A DNA stretch of 64,000 nt from Theocolax elegans (GCA_026168455.1 CM047430.1:67185044-67249043); one strand, 5' to 3'. Counted from the stretch's first letter, positions 1 through 14,010 are shown. Numbers and translations are program-made. The notes: generated from the sequence alone by a model not told the origin.

Positions 1-3000
1 GATAATTTTCCATTTAAACATTCGAATTCTCGCGTGTCGTTTAATGTACTTGGAATGAGTTTTAAAAATTTATAATTTTTGATAAAGACGATATTTTTTA
101 CTGTGATTCGATAAAACTTTTGCATAGCGTAAAACTTTTTAAAAATTCACAATTTCGAGTTCCACTTGATCGAAGTTTACCCGTCGTTTCAAAATCATGT
201 TTTTTTTCTTATTTTTAAATAATATAGTTTGCAACATTATTACGATAAATATTTATTCAGGTCAAGTACGTTTGCTGATTAAATAATTTAGTATATATAT
301 ATATATATATTTAAATATTGAAAGTAAATTTTTGTTGGTTAATACGACGAAATAAATATATATATGTAACGAACGTTCGATATTAAATGGTGCAGCGGTC
401 TCGGTTCCTCGGAGCATTTAAATAAATAAGTCTTTGTACGAATGGCAATAATCATTATAAATCACGTAATTGTAAAGAGCCCTCTTTAATAAACGATGAT
501 CGTAAGAAAAGACGTAAAAAGCAAATGATTTCTAAAAGGAAAATACCGATAATTATCTCTGCTCTCGTTGGTAAGCCAATGATCGTCTTCGATAAATCAA
601 GCACTTGAACGTGTGCCCGAAGCGTCTATAGATTCGATGCATCGAGGAAGGTTCTTCATTGGCCAAACCTCGTTACAGCCTTCTCTCACGCATGTATAAT
701 GTATCCCCAAGTTTCTCGAGCACGCGCAATCAATACTCTCATTATTTATATTCCCTAACAACTCTTCGGTATACTTATATAGATTCATCATGGACACGCC
801 TCGAGAAAGAGAAATAGTATCTCTTTCTCTCTATTTCTTTTGCGAAGCGGTATATACATATAACTTTTTTTGTGGCGAGACTTCAAGTACTCCTCCGTAA
901 ATCTCGATTTCGAGTCACGTTCCATAATTTCTCTTGGGTGTCGTGTCTTTTCTCCGAGATCTCGGCGATATATAGAAACGGAGGTATATAGTATTTTCTT
1001 CGCACTCTCTTTGGTGGGAGCGCGCGTGATTCAGATTCACTCGGGCCTCGAGTGCAACTGATTACCTCGAGAGAGTCGATCATCAAAGCACGAACCGTTG
1101 ACTGAGCTCTCTATACGTATATACACTTTTCGAGCTTGAAATATTTCAAGAAATTTTCTAGCTGGTCTTATCTTGAGTCAATGCTCGATATTCCACTGAG
1201 AGAGGGTTCACGAGGGTCATCGGGTATACGAGAGATAGAAATGCGTAATTTTAGAAAACTCTCGCTGTTGCTACGTTTCCTTTTCGTTCCTTTTTTCATT
1301 TTTATTTATTTATTTATTTATTTATCTACATATATACATACATATACGTACACACACAGCTCAAGAATTTTTATTAAATTATCATTTGGATTTTCAACTG
1401 TCATTGTGACGGGCGTACGATAAAATTTAATTTTCAATGCAGAATCATCTAGTAGCGTATCAGTATTATTAAATTTAATTAAATGCCATCGGTAGTATCA
1501 TGATTATTTACAATTGGCAAAGAGATAACGGTATAAAGTTCAAATATTTAATGCACATTTAATGAAGATTCACGATAATCTTATAATTTAACGATTTAAG
1601 CTAAATATTCGAGTAGAAAGGAAAAGTTTATAAAACAAAATAACCGGGTAGGCGCGCGCGTATATATTTTCCATTCACGGATCATCATGGTTCAGCCGCC
1701 TAAGTCAATAACGCAAATCGTCGAAATAACCAGGTAGAGAGGAAAACATAAATAACCGGCTTTATCAAACGCGTACCCTACGAAGATGGGAAGAAAACGA
1801 GAGTAGTCACCTCCCAGATGCAAAATTTTCAACGGCCGTACCAATTCGAGTTTAAAAGGCATATCAGCTTCACGGTAAACAGAGAGGCGAGGAGAAGGAG
1901 AATGAGACGGAGAAGGAGAAGGAAAATAAGAAGAAGAAAAAAGTAACTAAGTAAGCGCGATCTTTCGGCCTCCTATATAATGTAATATGCAGGAGCGATG
2001 AGCCGACAAAGCACCTTTTGCGCATCGCCAGTCCTGAGAGCCGAGGATAATCGGGTATAGGGCGGAGGCACGACGTCCAGAGGGATCGTTAAGCCACCAC
2101 CATTTTCTCCCTCTCTCCTACTCTCTGTCGTTTTAATGCACGCGATAAGGCCGAGCTCAGCCGCGAAATTTACGTTTATATATATATATATATATATGTA
2201 CATACATATATATACGCGACCAGTCCCTGGGAATTATACAGATCGGATGGGATGAGAGCTTGAGAATAATTGCCGAGTAAATTACGCAATTACGCGGTTG
2301 GAGAGAAAAGAGAAAGAAAGAGAGATGACTAATCTCCGATGCTTGGAAAAAAAATTTCTTGGCAATGATTACCAAATATATCGTATAATGCCAGTTAGCG
2401 TATGTGAGCTTAGTATTATACCACTAAAAAAAATTATATTTTCATGTTTTGTTTTCTAATAAGTTATAATTTCTTTATTAAGAATCGTAATGTTTTTACC
2501 ATATATTTTTATTCAATTCAGCATTAGAATTATGTTATCTATTTAAAATATGTAATTCTAAATAAATTAAATAATGTAACCAATATTTATTAAAACTATA
2601 ACTTTGGAAAAATGTGATTATATTTATTCGGATTTTATATAAGTATAAAAAAAACATTTTTTCGAATTAAAAGTGTAAATATATTAATTCAACACCCCAC
2701 AATAAATTGATCCCTTATAAAAATACACATCGTATATATCAGGATTCTTTATAACAAGCTTATATCCGGTAGACGTTAGCAACTTGCGTGCAAATGAAGG
2801 TTCATCCATACGCTTAAGAAATCCAAAAGCGTTCGACGGTGCGGCAGGTGGGGTAAGAGGCGGGAAAAATATACGGAGAAGGAGAAGATAGGAGATTTGA
2901 AAACTTGAAGAGCTAAAAGGGTATACCTTCTCCGTGAGAGACAGAGAGAGGAGATACGAAGGTAAGAGGGGCTGTGCTGGCTCCCAATCGAGTCCTAATT

Positions 3001-5150
3001 AGCCGGTATACGCGCGGGTTTTGCTCCTTTCTCCCTGCGGCTTTGGCGGCTAGGTGTAGACGCCCAAAAGAACCACCACCATCCGTCGAAGGGATATTAT
3101 ACGCGATCGAGCCAGGAACACTTTAATGCGTGCCTTTAGACGTGAACCCAAGATTCAAGGATAAAAACGATCTCCAATCTTTATTTTTTTCGTTCATTTT
3201 TTTCGGAATAATTAATGCTTCAATTATATCATCGAGCGATATTTCTTATTTTTATTTTTGAGTAGCCCAGTAGAAACCTGGTTAAATTATGGGTTGACTC
3301 GTTGCGCATTGTTCGATCTGTATATATAGACCTATATGGAAACTGAATCGATTATTTTAATGCGGAATGGAGATAATTATAAGCCTATTATTATAATGTA
3401 GGTTACGAGATAAAAATTTTTTTATTACTTTATCAAACGGAGTAATTTCCGATGATAAAATAATCTTTCACTTTTTTATACGCAGTATCCCCGCATTTTA
3501 TCGTATTATAATACATAAATGTTGAAGATGAAAAATCAGAACTCGTATAAGAAAATCGATTTCCAGCATTTTCATCGAGTCCTTGAAGAGCCTCGCCCAA
3601 AAACCTGAAAAAAGGGGGATAAAGAAAAGAACGCGTTTGTTCGAGAGCACCATTTTGTATATATGGTTGAGACTCCCCTTCGACTCCGAAACTGAGTAGG
3701 TATAATTCATTTCCCTCTACATTCTCATGGGAACATCGAACGCACAAGGCCATAGACCAATGTAGGACGTGCCAATGGCAGCGTAATACTTGAATCTATA
3801 ACACTGCTGTTTTTTTTTTAAACTTTTTCTTTTCTTTACGATCAAAACTTTCGACTCATGTGTATAGCCTTAGCTACTTTATCTTTTTTCCTTTTAGTTT
3901 AAATCATATTTTCTTCTACGGCTATTCTAAACGTAAGAGGGAGGACGATTGAAATTTTAAATTTATTTTTTAGATATTCAATGGGCTGTTTATATCGATA
4001 CCTTTGTAATTATTATTCAATTCGGAGCGAATAACACATAGGTTTTAATTTAACAGTATTTCAAATACAATGCTATTTAAATTTAATAGAGAGCGAATAA
4101 TTTAAAAAATATAATAGCAATTTAGTCTGTTTGAATAAATTAATCCAATGAGAAAAAAAATTTCGATAAAAATAACTATACGAACGTTGATAAAAATTGA
4201 TACTTAAAATCATGGGAATTGTGACTAAGATTGAGAGTAATTTTTATATAAACACAAGTTTTTCCCCCTTTTAGCTAAAAATAATATCTAATATTTACTA
4301 TTATATTTTCTTTAAATGTAAATTTAAATAATATACTCGTGTTTACACAGATATCTTACAGAAGTTTACCGTTAAATCATATCTTAGACATTTATGCGTT
4401 CGTAATAAAAAAAAAGAGAGAAAAAAGGAGAAGAAGAAGCGAACACGTACATATGTCACCTTCTTTTTATAGGTATCATATCGTACGATATGGTGTAAAG
4501 TGAATTTATCTGACTTGTTCACGCATTTCCTCTCACACAAATCAATGATACACTACCGAGAAGAAGAAAAAATTGGTTAAAACACACGGGTGCCTATACG
4601 TATCCTGAGAAAAGGATGATCTTCTGCCCTTGACGTTTTTTTAGCATACGAATTGCGGTTGCGCGGTGTAAATATTTATACGCGCGCATATACATCTTGA
4701 AAGAGAGAAAAAGGGAAGATCAACCGCGTCATCTCGCAACGTATCGACGTCCGGAGTGTCTATCCAAATATATATATATGTATATACAACGTGTCAACTT
4801 TTCACGCGAGACGACGCCATCTTTTACCGCCGGATAAAAAAGTCGTTTTTAAATATATTAATTTGAACGAAAGGAATCAAATTAATTACAAAATTATTCC
4901 GTATTCCAGAAAAAAAGTAATGTTTGAATAAAGAATGAAATGCTTATCATTTGCTGATAATGATAATTAAAGAAATATATATATAATATATACGTTTTCT
5001 CTTTGTGCCAGCGCCGTTATTAATCACCGATCGTTATCGTGTGCACCGCGCACTTGTAAAATGAATACTTAGTTGCCCCGTAATAAGTAATAAAGAGAAG
5101 CTGAAACACAAGAGCTAAGGAACGGAAGAGAGAATGTCGTAACTGTGAGA
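1..5150. other. AT-rich noncoding DNA, left edge
   Basis: I see no gene here. The stretch is AT-rich with short simple repeats: (TA)n at 291-310, (ATTT)n at 1298-1324, and (TA)n at 2176-2197. A purine-rich run lies at about 1885-1945. A YY1/Pho-type site GCCATCTT is at 4816-4823. Open frames are short and of low complexity. Confidence 0.7.
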
Positions 5151-8100
5151 ACGCGTAAAAGAGCCTTTTATTTCGGTAGATTGACATCGATCAACTGCAA
5201 CCTGAGAATAAACGCCGCTACAGTTTTGTGTCGGCGTCTTTTTCACATATACACAGTGTGTAACCTTCGAGGACAATTTGTTGGTGTCTTTGAACCGTTA
5301 CACGAAACGCCCAAACGTGGTTGTTACTTCCATTTGGCCTGGTCAACCGAAAAAACTGCCTCTCGTCGGCACGATCCGACGGGGCTCCCGTGTGTAAATC
5401 GCGCGCTTTCGGCTCTTTTCGTTCATCTCCCTATATACTTTTCGTTCTAATTTCAGACGACGCCGAAAGCACAAACTTACGAGGCTTTCTTCCGTTCCGC
5501 GGTTCCTTCTCTCTATTTTTTTTTTCCTTTCGTCTTTCTCCTTAAGCCCTCCTCCGTGTTCTCGACGAAAGTTATAATTAAGCTCGGCGCGGCATCGCCA
5601 TTTAGGTGCACACGCAGTGACGCCATCCTTGATTATTCTTGGGGTCCGACGTCTGCCTCTTCTCAAAATCATTTTCGATTGGGTGTAGGTGAACGTTTAA
5701 GGTTAAAAACTTAAACGACTTCTTCGAATTTATTGTCGATTATTGGCCAGATTTCGATTGATAATCTAAACTTGGAAATTTTAGTCACAATTTCACTATA
5801 ATTTCATTAATTTCTAGCGATAATTATACCTTTCCTCGAGGAGTTAGATACTGATGATTATATATATTTAAATAAATAACAATTATTCATTTTGCATATA
5901 GATAATATATTGGACAGAAATTTGAAATTAAGTTTTATTCAAAAACTTCATAAAATGTTTAATAACCAATTTGTTGCAGCAATGCACCCTAATAACCCTT
6001 CAAATGGCATTATCTGCCTGAAAAGTCACTTAAAGTTCACTCGAATAATCCAATAATCAAATTGAAAGTATTAAAACCCAATTTTTCAAAACTTCGTAGT
6101 TGTATATAGGTACCGATTTGTATTATGTAATACTGTCATTATATTTATAACTATTAATGAGTTTTAAATGAATTCGTATAATAAAATAACTGAATGTGCT
6201 TTACTCTTAAAGTGCGAGAAATCGCAAAGGCTTATAATTATAACATGTCGAAAAAATTATAGACATTTGATCTTTGAACGGATTATTAACACAACTTCTA
6301 CTTGTCTAACTTAATTTCAAATTTCTGTCAAATATATTTTTTTGAAAGCTTTATTTTTATGGACAATTAATAATTGATTAACAAGATAATTAATATAGAA
6401 AATAATTTTTGCATCGGAATAGTTTTATAATATTATATACTATCAAACATCAAAAATGCTTTAGATACTTATCAAACATCAAAAATTATTTTTGTACTAG
6501 AAAAATGATATAATTAATATTAAATTAATAATAATTTATAATTATTATAATATTAAAAGAGGTTGCAGATCCATTTATTACAATATAAACATAAAATGGA
6601 AATAGATTAATCTTGGCAAGTTAAAATAATTATTAATTTGTATATAAAGTATTACAAGTTGCTCTTATTTGATACATAATTCTATTATTATACTTTAAGA
6701 TTCAATAAATTAAATAAATAAATACGATTTTTCACTAACAATATAGCTGATTGCGACAAAATTAACTAATGATCGCTGAAAATTCCGTTTCTCGACTTCT
6801 ATAAGGGTATTTCCATTTTTATCTCATTAATAAATAAATAAATACACAGAAAGATGACACAGTTGTGTCATACAGTAGGATAACGATTATAATTGCATAA
6901 CGGTAGTAGACAAACTGAATCAGGTCATATTTAAAAGAAAAAAGGAATTTGTTCCCATTTATGAAGATTGCGCAAGCTTACTGTAAATGCAGTTTCCTTT
7001 CTTTTATCTGAGAAGTTTTTACGCGGTAGTGATATTACAAAGAACGGTAAAATTTTTCTTTATGCCAACCGTAGAGAAAAGAGCAAAAGAGAGAGAATAG
7101 AGAAAGCACTGTTTCAAACTTTATAATCTTTCTCAATTAAGTCACGTGACGTTTATTATTTAGTTGATCTTGCAAGTTTTTAGTTTGCGTCGTTTATTCC
7201 TCGGGAAAGAATCAACCTTTATTTATGAACAACTTTATTTTAAGATGCGCAATGAAAAACGTTCTTACACCTATCCTGGCCGTTTTTTTTTTTTCATAAA
7301 TATTTATAAAACTGCTATACAATTTTACAAATTAGAATAGATCGTAAATAAATGACGATGGAATATTGACTACTAAATGAATCGTTCATTTTTCTTCTAA
7401 ACGAACGCTTATGAATTTTTTTGCAGTTTCCGATAATTTATTACAAGCTAAGTATAGTATAAAATTGGTAAGAAAGACGTAGCAATTGAAAGAGGGAAAA
7501 CACAGTTTGTTCGCAAAAGCACCTTGAAATTTAGCCTTGAAACTCGTAAAGCTAGGATCCTTCAGTGAGTTTATATATACTATTTTGTAAAGGTATGCGG
7601 TCAACCAAAGGGTTACAAGCTGCAGGTCTAGAGTTATTTTTTCTTTTTTCCTTAGAAGAATTTTCGCTTTAAAAAGCAGTAACGATTTTTCCAAAGTAAT
7701 ATCGCGTAGAGACGAGGATTAGGCACGAAGGTCGCGGTCCCGTTGACAAAAAGGAGGTAGAGGCTAGGTCCAAACTGTCGTTAACCCTTCTGCGCCTCGT
7801 TTTATAGCTTTACAGTCACTCTCCCTCTTTCTCTCTCTTACTCTCTCTAGGAGAGTAAACTGACCGTATATTGAAAACGAACTTCTGCCCTTCGAAAACT
7901 TTTTTCTCCGATAGCCATAGTATATTTCCGTCTGTAGTCGACGACTCACTGGGCTTGTATTTAAACAGTCAGACACAGTTTTTTCATTTTAATTATTAAA
8001 TATTTTCAGACAGGAATATATCTTCATCAAAATTTTAACTTCAATACTCGTAATAAGAAAATAGACATCGGTATCGTAAAATTAATATTTTACTTCAGTA

Positions 8101-8460
8101 TTGAGATATAAATAAATTTTACTTAATTAAATTTACAAACGAGTAGTCAATATGTCAAATATCGGTGTTCGTATATGTAAAAGTACATAAACGACCGAGT
8201 AATTGAATAATTATCATAATAAAATACGCATTATTCTCCATTTTATTAGATTGTAATAGTCCGCGATAAAGTATCATAATAAAATATTACGAATCAAACA
8301 ACGTCAAAATTAAAATCACTTAAAATTTTCATTTACATTTAAACGATTCTGGGTAATCGACTGTAATTATAACAAACTAAAAAGAAAAATACGTATCCTC
8401 ATATACGTGTAGTAGCAATATTTTACGAATAGTTGTTTATTAGACATTTAAAGGAAAAGA
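5151..8460. other. AT-rich noncoding DNA with one MITE
   Basis: No gene is seen. The first 550 bases are GC-richer; the rest is AT-rich and carries the inverted-repeat element at 5904-6338. A 17-bp direct repeat (TATCAAACATCAAAAAT) occurs at 6441-6457 and 6470-6486. Confidence 0.65.
5904..6338. mobile_element. MITE-like element with 29-bp terminal inverted repeats
   Basis: The left arm (5904-5932) and right arm (6310-6338) are reverse complements with one mismatch in 29 bases; the arm core reads GACAGAAATTTGAAATTAAG. The direct 8-mer AATATATT lies at both outer edges, so a TA target-site duplication with TIRs starting TTGGACAG/TTTGACAG is possible, as in Tc1/mariner-type MITEs. The 435-bp interior has no coding capacity, so the element would be non-autonomous. 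Family assignment is inference; the inverted repeat is seen directly. Confidence 0.8.
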
Positions 8461-9345
8461 GAACCTTGGGAAGTGTCGCGCAATTGAAAATCCTTTGACG
8501 CCCGACTCATTTGTGCTCGGTCGGTGAGTTACGCGAAGAAAAAACAAGCTCGTAAAACGTTTCAACCTAAAAGATAAAATAAAAAAGAAAAATGAGCGAC
8601 GAGAAGGCACACGGAAGCTGTCATTGAAGTGCCAATCGGTAGATTATTAAATGTACGTTTTCCAACTAATGTAACGAGCTACACTGCACCAAGGCTTCTC
8701 CAACACACGCGGTTAATCATTTTGTTTTCCCCCTTGTTTGTCTCGTGAAACAAAAGAATAGACGAAGAAGAAGAAGAAGAAGAAAAAAGTCGGTTGCGCC
8801 AACGATACAAACAAGGAGAAGCGTCAAACGGTTCGAAATAGCTCAAGTACGTACGCGTTTTTACCTTCGTTAGCGAGGGTTCTTTTTTGTTCGGTTCGTT
8901 GCGCGAAAGTTGGGAGACTCGGAAAACCCGAGCACACGCCGCGTGTTCTATCGGCTCGCGCGTTCGCTCCACGTTTTCGCGTATCTTTCGTCTGCATGGA
9001 CGTGTACGTGTATGTCTATGCTGTAGACGCGCATACATAGACATATACCAAGTGTCCGCGTATAGCGATACGTTTCTTAAGAGCCGTCGAGGCGGTAGCC
9101 AACAACAACCCGAAGAGCGTCGGCGAACTACCCCGCAAACTATAAAGTCCCGTTTTATCGCTCGTAAAGTCAATGAAGGCGGTCACGTCTGCCCTTCGCG
9201 TCTTCCAGGGCGTCTGCGGGGGCGCCCGTCATCGGCCTTGATACTCCCGACACGTATGAATATTCAAGCGCGTGAAATTACCGCCGAGAGAGAGAGAGAG
9301 AGAGACAGAGAGACCTCCTTTTCAAAATAACGCGATCGACGAATT
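8461..9345. promoter_or_regulatory. GC/CpG-richer island, candidate regulatory module
   Basis: A GC-richer island in AT-rich DNA with many CpGs. It ends in a (GA)n tract at 9285-9304 that continues to 9312, a potential GAGA-factor platform. Long open frames on both strands here (8679-9173 minus, 8887-9330 plus) overlap antisense, are arginine/serine-rich and look like by-products of GC-rich DNA. The function as a cis-regulatory module is inferred from the iab context only. Confidence 0.35.
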
Positions 9346-10250
9346 AGCCCTCGAATGCCTCGGTAGATAATCGAGCTTATGTGAATTTATGCACGACGAT
9401 AAATTGCTCGATGGATCATGAGTTATCGGTTTCCTCCGATGTTTTATATAGATTCGTCTCATTGTGTTTTTCCTCCTTTTCTTTTCTTTGAGTCTCGAGT
9501 GAGATCGAGTTTCGTCGGTGCGCTCGATTACTTTTTTTTTCTACTCCGTCTCCTCGAGACTTCTTTTCGGTGCCTTTAAGGTTCTTAATCTCACGCTGAC
9601 GTTTGCAATTTCGGGTTTATATATTGCTTTAATTTAGTGAACCTATTCACCATACATAATGAACAATCAAGAAAAGAACAATTTAAACGATAGTTATTGG
9701 AAATATCGTAAAGATTTATTTAATATCTTGATAAACATTACTTTTCTAACTTTATTATTCTTTTAATTATTATTTAGACGAGCAGAGCTTTTCTACTATT
9801 TTTAATGCAATAATGATGTATTTGTGTACAACTGATGCGAAATATTTATGTTAATCGTGGCTAAACTAAAAAATTAAAATAAAGAAGTATGTATCGTTCG
9901 TTAAAGTTAAATTAAGGGAAAAACACGGATATACGTGAGCCACCGAAAAAATGTCGGTTTGAATATTTTATATACGAAAGAACCAAAGATCCTTAAAATG
10001 TCAAAGAAGAAAATATTCGTGGACACCCACACAACTCGTTCGAATCACCACGTGAGCTCCGTCTGGTATGCTCCCGATTGCCAGAACAGAAAGATCCTTT
10101 GTCCTCTTCTTCCTCCTCTGGAATTGCCGTCGACCGCGCGTCTGGACGATTTTTTTTTCCTATACCAAGCGTTCCTTTGACCGTCTTGAAAAAAGGGGAA
10201 AAGAAAACCCACAGTGAGAACGAAGACAAAAAAAAATATAAGAAGAAGAG
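9346..10250. other. AT-rich noncoding spacer
   Basis: No gene or notable element; a T-rich run lies at about 9530-9541. Confidence 0.6.
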
Positions 10251-10646
10251 GAAGAAGACGACGGAGAAGAGAAGAAGAAGAGGATTAACCCCTTTCGGGC
10301 CGCGAGCGGTTTCTTTATGGCAGCCTTACCGGGCAGGAATATTTATGAGCCTTCGTGAAGCGGAACCTACCCAGGAACTCGCGCTTGGTCCAATATTGCC
10401 AGGCACATTCTCCGGTCCTCCATCTCCTCCTCCACCTCCTCCTCATTCTCCTCTCTACCTCTGTTTTTTTCCTCCGTCGAGCAAGCTCGTGTCTCGCTTT
10501 ATCTTTTGGCATTCCCCGGTTCGTTCCTCTCAAGGCGTCTCCAAATGAGGCCCAGGAGGCGTACGCAGAGGGCGTGCACCGCGCGATCAATAATGCAACT
10601 CTCGAGGAATTTCGGTAATACACCCTTGTGCGCGCAAATTAAACCA

Positions 10647-10690
<44 letters not shown>

Positions 10691-11070
10691 AGAAAATGCG
10701 CGGTCGAGTTGTTAATTATCGCGATTGTCCGTTCCATGTACGATTTCGATTAATCACGGAAAAATCCCACCGTGCATTGTAAATTAACTGTACGAGCTTT
10801 CGTGTATACCACGCGCGTTTGTAAATTATTACATCCCTATCCCTCTCCTCCTCTCGAAGCGTGGTGTTTTGATTTATTTTTCAATTAAAATAGCCACCTT
10901 TATTTTCGGAGATTGCTTTAATAAACCGGCAAATGTAATTATGCAACCGAGCAGGCAATAAACTTTCCGTGAGTGCTTTTAGTTTTAACCGTTGGTATTA
11001 TAATGGACGCGCAAGCCTCCGAACTGACGCGAATCCCTGAGATTTCTATTATAAACAAACGTTTTTCTGG
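10251..11070. promoter_or_regulatory. candidate cis-regulatory module with Hox-type and Rel-type sites
   Basis: Posterior-Hox-like motifs TTTATGG (10314-10320) and TTTATGAG (10342-10349) lie 22 bp apart. Polypyrimidine DNA follows at 10423-10470, then an interrupted (GA)n tract at 10646-10687. A Dorsal/NF-kB-like 11-mer (GGGATTTTTCC on the minus strand) lies at 10758-10768 inside a CACGG...CCGTG palindrome, next to a GATTAATC homeodomain site. The motifs are seen; enhancer activity is inference. Confidence 0.35.
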
Positions 11071-13230
11071 CGACCTACGTACGCAACGATCGTTTTTTTT
11101 GCCTATGTCAAGATATTATTCAGAACCTGAAATAACATCATTATCAAAGTAAAGTTTAATTTAGCCATCGCGTTGCACGCGGATAGACCGAGTCGAGAAA
11201 GGAATATTGGCGACAAATGAATGCGTATACTGACTATGATCGATACACACCGTACATAACTCCCATAAGAGAAAAAGTTGATCCATACATCCGAAAAATA
11301 CATGGGGACTTAATAGTTAATATATTTTCATTTACCGCATATATATTACTTTTTATCGGTAGAGATGTATACGTTATATGTGTATAAATTTGCGAATCCC
11401 CCAATGTTTAAATGTCACAATTTCATCGGAACAAGTGAGATCTTTACGAGCATGCGGGACAATATTGCGCAAAGGCACGGAGAGTCACTGTCCACACAGG
11501 GTCATGTACCAAGCCAATCTCTTCAAGCAGGATGACCTCCCATAAATTGTCCAACGTTATACACGACTATGCCGCGGCGACCATACGCTGATTTAAATTT
11601 AGATTGGTATATCCTGCCAATTTGAAGGAATCTTATTGCGGCTACACGACAACTTGATGTGTACATACACACACACACATACATTTTTCAATATTTTCGC
11701 TTTACTGTGCATACCCGTACTCCGGGTTCACTTTCCCTCTTGACGTTCGGTCGAGTAATCAGTGCGTCCTTTACGCGTGAAAAAAAAAATAATTATCCGA
11801 GAAAATCAAAAGTTCGTGTATCGTGGTTTATTAAAATTTACTGCGCGAATATTATTAAAATTGCTTGCGTTTTAATACGCGTAATTATATCAAGTCCGAT
11901 TCCACGAGAACACGTTTATCTCCGCATGCTTGATAAAGTTGTCACGTATTTTGCGGAGAAAAATGTAAGTGAAATTAAATGTCTTTTTTTAAACTTATCA
12001 CTTATAGCAACGGCTCCTCGATGTTGTCGTCGCGATTGATTATTTATTTATTTCCTTTAATCAACTTTAAAAAAAAATTATGTACCACAGTACTGAAGAA
12101 CCAGCATCGTTTTAAATTATTAATGTAATTAATACAATTTGACGATGAAAATGAAAAATTTGAAATGAATGAGCAGTTATTATGTAGCTAATATGTTATC
12201 TTAGCTTTCGATATCGAACGGAGTACCTCGCGCCATCTAACGTAGAATCGTGGGCGCGACTACGAAGAGTTGCGTGGTTTTGTCACCAGTTTTATTAAAC
12301 TCCGAGTAGAATATAAATCGATAGAGTAAAAGTCGACATCTCGATCACTCATCGTTGTCGAGTGCAATATCCTAGATGTATGAGTGTGTATACCTATATA
12401 CACTCGAGAGACAAGTTTACATAAAAGCATGAATGAAAGCCATTGAAACGTTATATTGGCCAACGTTGACCTGCTGTGAGAGCGGTTACAATTACGTAAG
12501 ACTAACAAGTCGTTTTACGAGGTATTATATTAGTCTTTGATGACCGTCGGACGAGCTCAATATAAACTCAAAGAAGCCGCAAGCTCAAACTATTTCAAAT
12601 TGCACTCGCAAACACCTAATTTATGGGTTTATCTACCTAATTTTTAATCATTACCGCTGTAATCTTTGAGATAAACGAGGTATATATAGGTACATATATA
12701 ATTATTCGACCGAAAGTGCGATGATTAATTTATCTTATTTCTTAATAAACCCAAGAAGAAATTAACGTTACTTAGCGTAATTATGCTCTCTAATAAAACT
12801 ATTATTGTTTCATGGATGATTTATTTTGTTTACATATTGTCTTTAAAAATATTGAGGTGAAAAATTAAATGGCGATAGTGTAGAAAGTGCCGAATAAAAT
12901 GAAAAAGAGACTTTGTTGTTCAACGTATACATTGAAACGTAATTAAGCACGTTGTTGATTTGAATCGAACGTGCGTGCATATAGAGCAGATTAGTCATCA
13001 GGAAGATCGGTCGGGATACGTATACGCAAAGCGATATAGGAAAACAAACCCGTTGTAAAATCAGAGTGATCGACCATCAAACGAATTTACGAGGGTAATA
13101 ATCTTGAAAGTATGAGGCGTATGACGAGGAGGCTGCATAATTTAAAGAACGCGTAATCGAGCCGATACCGGTAAATATGTGGGATGTGATCGTTAACCAC
13201 GTTTTTACCATTAAACGTCCGAGGCATCAA
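11071..13230. other. AT-rich noncoding DNA with one CTCF-like site
   Basis: No gene is seen. A CTCF-core-like GCGCCATCTA occurs at 12230-12239, described separately. A short (CA)n lies at about 11667-11679. Confidence 0.6.
12230..12239 (-). promoter_or_regulatory. CTCF-like core motif
   Basis: GCGCCATCTA on the plus strand is AGATGGCGC on the minus strand, which fits the conserved half of the insect/vertebrate CTCF consensus. The other half of the 20-bp motif fits poorly. CTCF-bound insulators separate iab domains in Drosophila, so a boundary is plausible but unproven. Confidence 0.3.
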
Positions 13231-14010
13231 AACAAAGTGCGAGGTTGGGAGGTTACCTCGTGAAATCGTTTTGGTGAATGAAAAGGTACGTAAAGACGGG
13301 AGCACGGTGTATAATGTCTCGCTCGGTCTGGGTTCCTCGAGTCGCAGAAAAAAGTCGTAAAAACGTGGGGGTTCCTCGTGGGTATATCGCGCGAAAGACA
13401 CACGGTTGCAGGAGTCATCGGTCTCTCGGTCGTCGGTCGTCGGTCGTCGCGCGTGCTCTTAACGTCGCGCGGCCAAATAAAGCTAAACGTCCGCGTTTTA
13501 TGAGCGTCAATAAAATTTTAAGTGTTCGTAAAACGAGGAGCTCGCGCGACCGGCCTCCCCGACAAGCCGTAAAGCGGTCTAGTACCTCTTTCCCTCTGTC
13601 TACCTGGTGCACCGCTCTCCTCTCTCTCTCTCTCTCTCTCTCTTTCACCTGGCCGAGTCCGCGCGTATAACTTCTCGCATGAATCACGCGGGGCACGCGT
13701 ACGCATACACACACACACACACACACGTGTACACATATATCTTCTGCGTGGAAGCGGATCAGTGTCAAGGTCACCGGGAGAGCACCTAGAGAGAGAAAGG
13801 CCCATGTGCCGGTGTTACGCAATGATCGTAAAAGGCGAACGTGTGGCCGGGGCTCACACGTAGAGTGCACACCTCCTCCTAGTCTATAACCGAGGCATCC
13901 TCCTCTGGAACATCGGGGACATAAAGACGGCCCTCACGACTTTAACGCTTACCAGTATATAGGCTCGTCTCTATACCCTCCCCCTCCCCCTCCCCCTCCC
14001 AACCCCGTAC
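13231..14010. promoter_or_regulatory. CpG-rich island with TC and CA microsatellites
   Basis: Holds a 7-bp tandem (CGGTCGT) x3 at about 13427-13448, a posterior-Hox-like TTTTATGAGC at 13496-13505, (TC)n at 13621-13643, (AC)n at 13707-13726 and a C-rich tract at 13976-14006. Antisense open frames (13278-13670 plus, 13415-13870 minus) overlap each other and are judged spurious. Confidence 0.35.
13976..14006 (-). other. potential G-quadruplex / i-motif tract
   Basis: The plus strand is runs of three to five C separated by single T, then AACCCC. The minus strand therefore has at least five G-runs of three or more with 1-2 nt loops, a strong canonical quadruplex pattern. It sits at the end of a CpG-rich island. 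Confidence 0.6.

Noticed and set aside
6441..6486. Two 17-bp direct repeats as a CRISPR-like array
   Set aside because: Only two units in AT-rich eukaryotic DNA; no array.
10020..10050. GTTCGAATC resembling a tRNA B box
   Set aside because: No A box or cloverleaf upstream; no other tRNA signal in the window.
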